DNA of 64,000 nt, taken from positions 2,666,001 to 2,730,000 of the forward strand of contig NC_135772.1 of NCBI RefSeq assembly GCF_028453695.1. The letters run 5' to 3'. Positions 58,023-64,000 of this stretch are shown piece after piece (the stretch's first letter is position 1; every line of letters begins with the position of its first letter). The DNA comes from Augochlora pura (taxonomy: Eukaryota > Arthropoda > Insecta > Hymenoptera > Halictidae). The translations under genes were made by a program, and so were the position numbers. Under the pieces are notes generated by a model, which searched no databases, had not been told where the DNA came from, and saw only the letters and a list, made by a program, of their open reading frames with translations.

Positions 58023-58452
58023 TTTTATAGTTTAATTTATTGTTAGTATAGATTCACTCGTCGTCGATTCAGGATTACTAAATTAAGGTCCAATTTTGCA
58101 ATTTTGTTATTATTATTCATTATTTCTCATTACTATTAATATTATTATTATTATTAATTATTATTCATTGCTATTACTCTTTTATAGTTTACTGTGTTAT
58201 TAGTATAGATTCACTCGTTGTCGATTCAGGATCGCTGAATCAAGGCCCAATTTTGGAATTTGCTATTTTGTTATTATTATTCATTATTTCTCATTACTAT
58301 TAATATTATTATTATTAATTATTATTCATTGCTATTACTCTTTTATAGTTTACTGTGTTATTAGTATAGATTCGTATTAGTATAGATTAAGGCACGCCTT
58401 ATTTTGCAATTTGCTATCTTATTATTGCTAATATTATTACTATTATTACTGT
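58023..58452. repeat. Right arm of the inverted repeat: 3 tandem units of about 160 bp
   Basis: Units begin TTTTATAGTTTA at 58023, 58180 and 58341 (157, 161 and 111 bp). Each of the first two contains GATTCAGGAT followed by AAGGNCCAATTTTG, the inverse of left-arm sequence. Confidence 0.9.
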
Positions 58453-58545
58453 TTTATCGTTAACTGCATTACTAGTATTTTATTATTTCTTTATGAGCAT
58501 AATTGGGACCTCTCTGATTGTAATTATCTCTTGGAACAGATTAAG

Positions 58546-58720
58546 AACATATTACCATTATTACTTGCTACAATACATTAATATATTATTATTACCTTAG
58601 AAATTGTATTAACATATATATATATAATATATAATAATATAAAAATATAAAATATGAGGTAACAATATAATGTATAATAATATATTAACGTGTCGTAACA
58701 AGTAATAATAGTAATATGTT
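58546..58720. repeat. Inverted repeat with arms of about 46 bp
   Basis: AACATATTACCATTATTACT at 58546 pairs with AGTAATAATAGTAATATGTT ending at 58720. The arms differ at a few positions, and about 80 bp of TA-rich sequence separates them. Confidence 0.85.
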
Positions 58721-59360
58721 CTCTGTGGAGAAAATAAAAATTGTATCAACATATATATATATAATAATATACAAATGTAAAACATATTTCCTCCATGGTG
58801 TAGGACATTTATTCTAAGATCACTGAATTTACCATTATTACTTATTTCTAAACTCTGAAAAATGTAAAAATACTGCAGCTATAAAAATATTCCTTATAAA
58901 TTCCAACAAATCATGTTAATAATATTTTTACTACAGTCGTGATATAAAGTTCCGTTCCAGCAACTTTAACGTCCATTTAGGACACCATCTTGTCCGAATA
59001 AAAGCCCACCGTAATTTATTACAGCACGCATAATTCGGCAGCTCGTACGTCGCTCGGTATTTTCGACGCGTACACGTCGTCCGTCGCATTGATCAAAGGG
59101 TGCTGCAAAGTGACGTCATTTCGGGGGATCGCCTTTCAAATGACATTTCGGTAGCGGGGATCGTCCGTACCATGAATTCGGGTTGTAACGTTATCCTACT
59201 GTTCCCGCGATATCCGTTCTCCGATTACAAGTTGGGGGAGGGGAAAATGTAACATCGTGTACGCATTATCGCGAACAACACGGGCGGAGAGAGACACCGG
59301 CGTGTGCCCGCCGGTCGTGAAATCAATTTCCGTCAATTAATTGTCATCGAGCGCGCGTCA
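58721..59360. other. AT-rich DNA then a GC-rich block, no gene supported
   Basis: No frame with a domain. The GC part (58960-59360) leads into the minisatellite. Confidence 0.45.
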
Positions 59361-61382
59361 GGAAAATGGCAACCGGCAGCGTATACATGGCGTCGCGAAA
59401 ATGGCAACCGATGATGGAGGGACGGCGCAAAAATGACAACCGATGGTGGAGAGACGGCGTCGCGAAAATGACAACCGATGATGGAGGGACGACGCGAAAA
59501 TGGCAACCGGTGGTGGAAGAACGGCACAAAAAATGGCAACCGATGGTGGAGAGACGACGTCGCGAAAATGGCAACCGATGATGTGTGGACGGCATCGCGA
59601 AAATGGAAACCGATGGCGTATAGATGGCGTCGCGAAACTGGCAACCAATGGTGGAGGGACGGCGCGAAAATGGCAACCGATAGCGACGCGAAACTGGCAA
59701 CCGGCAGTGTGTAGATGGCGTCGCGAAAATGGCAACCGATGGTGGAGGGACGGCGCGAAAATGGCAACCGATGGTGGAGGAACGGTGCAAAAATGGCAAC
59801 CAATGGGGGAGGAACGGTGCAAAAATGGCAATCAATGGTGGAAGAACAGCGCAAAAATGGCAACCGGCATCGTGTAGATGGCATCGCGAAAATGGCTACC
59901 GATGGCGGAGGGATGCCGCGAAACTGGCAACCGATGGTGGAGGAACGGCGCAAAAATGGCAACCGATGGTGGAGAGACGGCGTCGCGAAAATGGCAACCG
60001 ATGATGGAGGGACGACGCGAAACTGGCAACCGGCGGTATATGGATGGCGTCGCGAAAATGGCAACCGATGGCGGAGGAATGCCGCGAGAATGGCAACCGA
60101 TGGTGTATGGACGGCGTCGCGCAAATGGCAACCGATGTTGTATGGACGACGTCGCGAAAATGGCAACCGATGGCGTATAGATGGCGTCGCGAAAATGGCA
60201 ACCGATGACGTCGCGAAAATGGCTACCAATGGTGGCGGCACGACGGGAAAATGGCAACCGATGGCGTCGCGAAACTGGCAACCGGCAGCGTGTAGATGGC
60301 GTCGCGAAAATGGCAACCAATGGTGGAAGANCGGCGCAAAAATGGCAACCGATGGTGGAGGANCGGCGCAAAAATGGCAACCGGCAGCATGTAGATGGCG
60401 TCGCGAAAATGGCAACCGATGGCGGAGGGATGCCGCGAAACTGGCAACCGATGGTGGAGGAACGGCGCAAAAATGGCAACCGATGGTGGAGAGACGGCGT
60501 CGCGAAAATGGCAACCGATGATGGAGGGACGGCGCAAAAATGACAACCGATGGTGGAGAGACGGCGTCGCGAAAATGACAACCGATGATGGAGGGACGAC
60601 GCGAAAATGGCAACCGGTGGTGGAAGAACGGCACAAAAAATGGCAACCGATGGTGGAGAGACGACGTCGCGAAAATGGCAACCGATGATGTGTGGACGGC
60701 ATCGCGAAAATGGAAACCGATGGCGTATAGATGGCGNCGCGAAACTGGCAACCAATGGTGGAGGGACGGCGCGAAAATGGCAACCGATAGCGACGCGAAA
60801 CTGGCAACCGGCAGTGTGTAGATGGCGTCGCGAAAATGGCAACCGATGGTGGAGGGACGGCGCGAAAATGGCAACCGATGGTGGAGGAACGGTGCAAAAA
60901 TGGCAACCAATGGGGGAGGAACGGTGCAAAAATGGCAATCAATGGTGGAAGAACAGCGCAAAAATGGCAACCGGCATCGTGTAGATGGCATCGCGAAAAT
61001 GGCTACCGATGGCGGAGGGATGCCGCGAAACTGGCAACCGATGGTGGAGGAACGGCGCAAAAATGGCAACCGATGGTGGAGAGACGGCGTCGCGAAAATG
61101 GCAACCGATGATGGAGGGACGACGCGAAACTGGCAACCGATGGTCTATGGACGGCGTCGCGAAAATGGCAACCGATTTTGTGTGGATGGCATCGCGAAAA
61201 TGGAAACCGATGGCGCATAGATGGCGTCGCGAAAATGGCAACCGATGGCGTCGCGAAACTGGCAACCGGCAGCCTATAGATGGCGTCGCAAAAATGGCAA
61301 CCGAGGACGTCGCAAAACTGGCAACCAATGATGGAGGCACGACGCGGAAATGGCAACCGATGGCGTCGCGAAACTGGCAACG
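59361..61382. repeat. 2-kb minisatellite with higher-order duplication
   Basis: More than 50 units begin GGCAACCGATG, mostly 32 or 35 bp long. The main types are GGTGGAGGGACGGCGCGAAA and GGCGTCGCGAAAAT-bearing variants. A block of about 640 bp is repeated at an exact offset of 1107 bp (about 59390-60030 and 60497-61137). Single N calls at 60331, 60363 and 60737 suggest collapsed copies. Frames of up to 578 codons on both strands arise because units carry no stop codons in several frames. Mixed 32/35-bp lengths would keep shifting any protein frame. Confidence 0.93.
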
Positions 61383-61754
61383 CTAGGACCTCGCTCAGAA
61401 GGCGAAAACGCGGCGAATTTCATTACCAGTAGAATTCGATGGAACGTGAAGGCCGAAACTGTTTCAGCGTTACGCTGTAATTATTTAACTGTGGACGACG
61501 GGGCCGAGTCCACCCTCCCGTAACGCAAGGTATTAATACGTTCCCACGGCAAACAACCGTCGGAAATGATATTCGAACGCGAAAACTGGTGGACGGTTTA
61601 AGCTGCTTGCCATATTCATCGTGTTCGGACAGACACGACCGAACCTTTTGTCGCGAATAAATCCCGAGTGCTCGGAGATTTAAATGGAACACGTTTATTT
61701 ATTTCGATGCTGTTGCGTTTTGTTCCCGGCCGATTTTGTGGGAAGAGGATCTTT
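61383..61754. other. GC-rich spacer, no gene supported
   Basis: An 89-codon minus-strand frame (61423-61692) has no domain. Confidence 0.4.
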
Positions 61755-61992
61755 TTAACCCTTTACACTACGATTCCTTTCGCGCTGCGTTGATTACCGC
61801 TTATTTGTTCTTAATATCTTTTAGGACCAGGCGAATTTTGTTTCTTTTATTGTCTTTTTGTGCTTTTCTTTCTAAGCTTTGATTACAGAAGAATTTATTT
61901 TCATTTCGGAAATTAATAATATTAATATTTATTTGAGCCTGCATGAAATCTGTGTCATGAGTAAGATTGGTTATAATAGCGCAAGGGGTTAA
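61755..61992. mobile_element. TTAA-flanked MITE, family B
   Basis: TTAA on both sides with inverted ends CCCTTTACACTA and CCCCTTGCGCTA. It shares GCGTTGATTANCGCTT and GCTTTGATNACAG blocks with 17375-17641. Confidence 0.75.
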
Positions 61993-62163
61993 AAACCCTT
62001 CTATTTAAAAGATTGTTAAAAACAGTTGTATGATTCACTGGAATCAATTTCATATTCCTGAAATGGAATATATATAAAGTGGAATAAATATAAAATGGAA
62101 ATGAAGTTGGTTAAAATAGCTATTTTATTAAATCTAGGTTTAAAACGGAGTGCAAAGGGTTAA
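61989..62163. mobile_element. Family C TTAA MITE abutting the previous one
   Basis: AAAACCCTTCTATTT at the left and AACGGAGTGCAAAGGGTTAA at the right. Its left TTAA is the right TTAA of the neighbouring element, so two insertions share one site. Confidence 0.6.
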
Positions 62164-62265
62164 GCATTCCACAATTTTGATAATTTCAAAAGAAACATCC
62201 CCAATCGATGTCCACACCTGTTCTTTAGATTTTTCCATGTCCACTGATGAATCATCGATTCTCAC

Positions 62266-62365
62266 ACCATAAATCAATTCCTCATACTATAAATAAATTC
62301 CCGGCACCATGGATCGCTTCCTCATACCATAGATCGCTTCCACACACCATAGATCGTTTCCCCAC
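62266..62365. repeat. 20-bp tandem repeat
   Basis: Units of ACCATAGATCGCTTCCTCAC, clearest at 62306, 62326 and 62346. Confidence 0.85.
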
Positions 62366-62379
62366 CCTCTCCAAACCAT

Positions 62380-62912
62380 ACCTAAACAAGATCGAAGCGA
62401 GCCACGGCCGACATCGAAATTCCTTCCGCGCCGCTGGAAACGTTGAAAATCAGCGACGGTTGCGGGAACGTGGTCTTCGGAAGCGGAGAGAGCGCGACGG
62501 AACTCTCGGTGTTTTGATTACGGCGACAATTTCCTCGGGAGCATAAAAGTTTCTCCGTTTGCTCTTGGGCCACCGTCTCCCCTCCCTCCTCCTCCTCCTC
62601 CTCCCCTTCCCTGCCTCTCTCCCTCGGCCGGCTTGATTTTAATAAAAGCGAACGAGCGAAACTGGAAGTTTCTAGCTTTTCCGTGGGCCGTTCGAACCTC
62701 GAGGTAAGAAGGGGCGGAGGGAGGGGTGGGGGAGGGGGGAGGGGGGAAGAGAAGGAAAAAAAGAGGATCCGAGGGGATCCTTGGAAGTTTTCGCCGCGGA
62801 GACTTTTCCTTTGGCCGGATATTTATTCGAAGTTCGAGAAGAGGATGCAACGGGGCTACTTGGGGCTGTGCCGGGGCGGCTGCGCTTCTATCGGGGTGGG
62901 GGGTGGGGTTGG
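62380..62912. other. GC-rich block with G-rich end, no gene supported
   Basis: Long purine and G runs (62705-62760) and GGGGTGGGGGGTGGGG at the edge of the gap. Frames of 99-124 codons on both strands overlap, and some depend on the N run. Confidence 0.5.
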
Positions 62913-63012
62913 NNNNNNNNNNNNNNNNNNNNNNNNNNNNNNNNNNNNNNNNNNNNNNNNNNNNNNNNNNNNNNNNNNNNNNNNNNNNNNNNNNNNNNNN
63001 NNNNNNNNNNNN
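62913..63012. other. Assembly gap (100 N)
   Basis: Exactly 100 N, preceded directly by G-rich sequence able to form a G-quadruplex. Confidence 0.95.
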
Positions 63013-63481
63013 CGCAACCCCATAAGATCAACAAGCGAAAATTACACCACAAATTAACCCGTTCAGTGCACGGTGATTCCGGTTAATTAAAAGAACACAG
63101 GCGAGCATTATCCTATTGACGTTCTTTCATTACACGGGGGCCACGGGCAACGAGAGTTCTTGGGGGGGGGAGGGGGGGGGGGGGGGGGGAGGTTAGATTG
63201 TATCGCGGATGATTTACGGTGTTTTTGCGGAAAAGATAATGGGGGCCCGGGTCGAACGAATACGCCGATAGCCAATTTCTTGGGATACCCAGAGAGATGC
63301 GATATGCGCAAGGCGGCGGTGCAACAACCCCCTTCGAAACGTGAAATAATCTCGTTTTTATCGGGTCTCGGAAAGTCCTCCAATTAGCGCGCATAACATT
63401 ACCGTAATTACAGTACCTACCGAAGGTAAACCGCCGCGGCATCATCGATACGGTTAATATGCCCTCCCGAAATATGCTCGG
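63013..63481. other. GC-rich block with an 18-G run
   Basis: Runs of 9 and 18 G at 63162-63170 and 63172-63189. TTAACCCGTTCAGTGCACGG at 63055 resembles a TTAA MITE end. No gene was recognised. Confidence 0.5.
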
Positions 63482-63581
63482 NNNNNNNNNNNNNNNNNNN
63501 NNNNNNNNNNNNNNNNNNNNNNNNNNNNNNNNNNNNNNNNNNNNNNNNNNNNNNNNNNNNNNNNNNNNNNNNNNNNNNNNN
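63482..63581. other. Assembly gap (100 N)
   Basis: Exactly 100 N. The sequence to the right duplicates that to the right of the 20326-20425 gap. Confidence 0.95.
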
Positions 63582-64000
63582 TAGTTGAGTTTGTTAATTT
63601 TTATTTGTTGGCTTTGGTGGCAGAGAATGGAATTTTATTGGTTCCTTAGAAATGTAGTATAGTGTATGTAATATAGTATTATATAATATTATGTAGCATT
63701 ATTATAGTATTATATAGCATTATATAGCATTATTATAGCATTATATAACATTATATAGCATTATTATAGCATTATAAAGCATGCTATAGCATTATATAAT
63801 ATTGTATACCATTATATGGAATTATCTGGCACTGTATAGCATTATATAGCATTCTATAGCTTTATATAGTATTATATAGCATTTTATAGCATTATGTAAT
63901 TATATATAGCATTATATAGTATTATATAGCATTATATAGCATTCTATAGTATTTTACAATATTAAATCTAGTCTTAGTATTTAAATTATATAATATCAAT
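63582..64000. repeat. Post-gap repeat, copy 2, with (TATAGCATTA)n
   Basis: Same start as 20426 and near identical for about 150 bp. It then continues for about 300 bp of TATAGCATTATA-type units to the end of the window. Confidence 0.85.

Noticed and set aside
57577..58035. A 152-codon plus-strand frame in the GC core
   Set aside because: No domain is visible. The frame includes a CT/GA palindrome and runs into repeat sequence.
59333..61069. A 578-codon minus-strand open frame and many smaller frames
   Set aside because: It lies wholly in the 32/35-bp minisatellite, stays open on both strands and in several frames, and contains ambiguous bases. No start context, splice site or domain supports it.
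62683..63086. Frames of 99-124 codons across the 62913 gap
   Set aside because: They are open only because 100 N contribute unknown residues.

Overview
The window looks like gene-poor nuclear DNA of an insect, most likely a hymenopteran (bee, ant or wasp). This placement is an inference. It rests on an insect-type trehalose/sugar transporter gene, an animal tRNA-Arg(ACG) gene, a mariner fossil, and AT-rich DNA alternating with CpG-rich, microsatellite-laden GC blocks. Six runs of exactly 100 N (5102, 20326, 35950, 49872, 62913, 63482) are scaffold gaps, so this is a draft assembly.

Only two genes are well supported. One is an intronless 513-residue MFS sugar porter of the Tret1-like type on the minus strand (21415-22956). 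The other is a solitary tRNA-Arg(ACG) on the plus strand (45863-45935) with a Pol III T-run behind it. Two short plus-strand segments look like possible coding exons with good splice sites (46644-46732 and 50447-50493). If real, the right half lies in large introns of an unrecognised gene. Nearly all other open frames are chance frames in GC blocks or readings through tandem repeats.

Most of the window is repeat-derived. The main population is short, non-coding elements flanked by TTAA with inverted ends starting CCC, as expected of piggyBac-type MITEs. There are at least 15 to 20 whole or partial copies in several families. The largest (26672-27575) has 13-bp terminal inverted repeats and carries seven copies of a perfect 16-bp palindrome at exact 44-bp spacing. 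A related ACGAGT...ACTCGT motif recurs near the ends of other TTAA elements. A truncated mariner with an in-frame stop (55631-55983) and a Tc1-like end (about 31448) are also present.

Tandem arrays are numerous. They include a 2-kb minisatellite with an internal 1107-bp duplication (59361-61382), three AT-rich arrays of 183-184 bp period (38.7, 51.3 and 54.7 kb), arrays of 12, 15, 18, 22, 23, 29, 31, 32, 34, 41 and 44 bp period, and long CA, GA/CT and poly-G/C tracts. An inverted repeat pair (56.94-57.24 and 58.02-58.45 kb) encloses a GC-rich core.

Layout: 0-20 kb, MITEs, minisatellites and GC blocks; 20.4-23.2 kb, the transporter with duplicated DNA at its 3' side; 23.5-45 kb, MITEs, the palindrome array and GC blocks; 45.8-50.5 kb, the tRNA and candidate exons; 51-59 kb, AT repeats, the mariner and the inverted repeat; 59.3-61.4 kb, the minisatellite; 61.7-64 kb, MITEs, G-rich DNA and two gaps.
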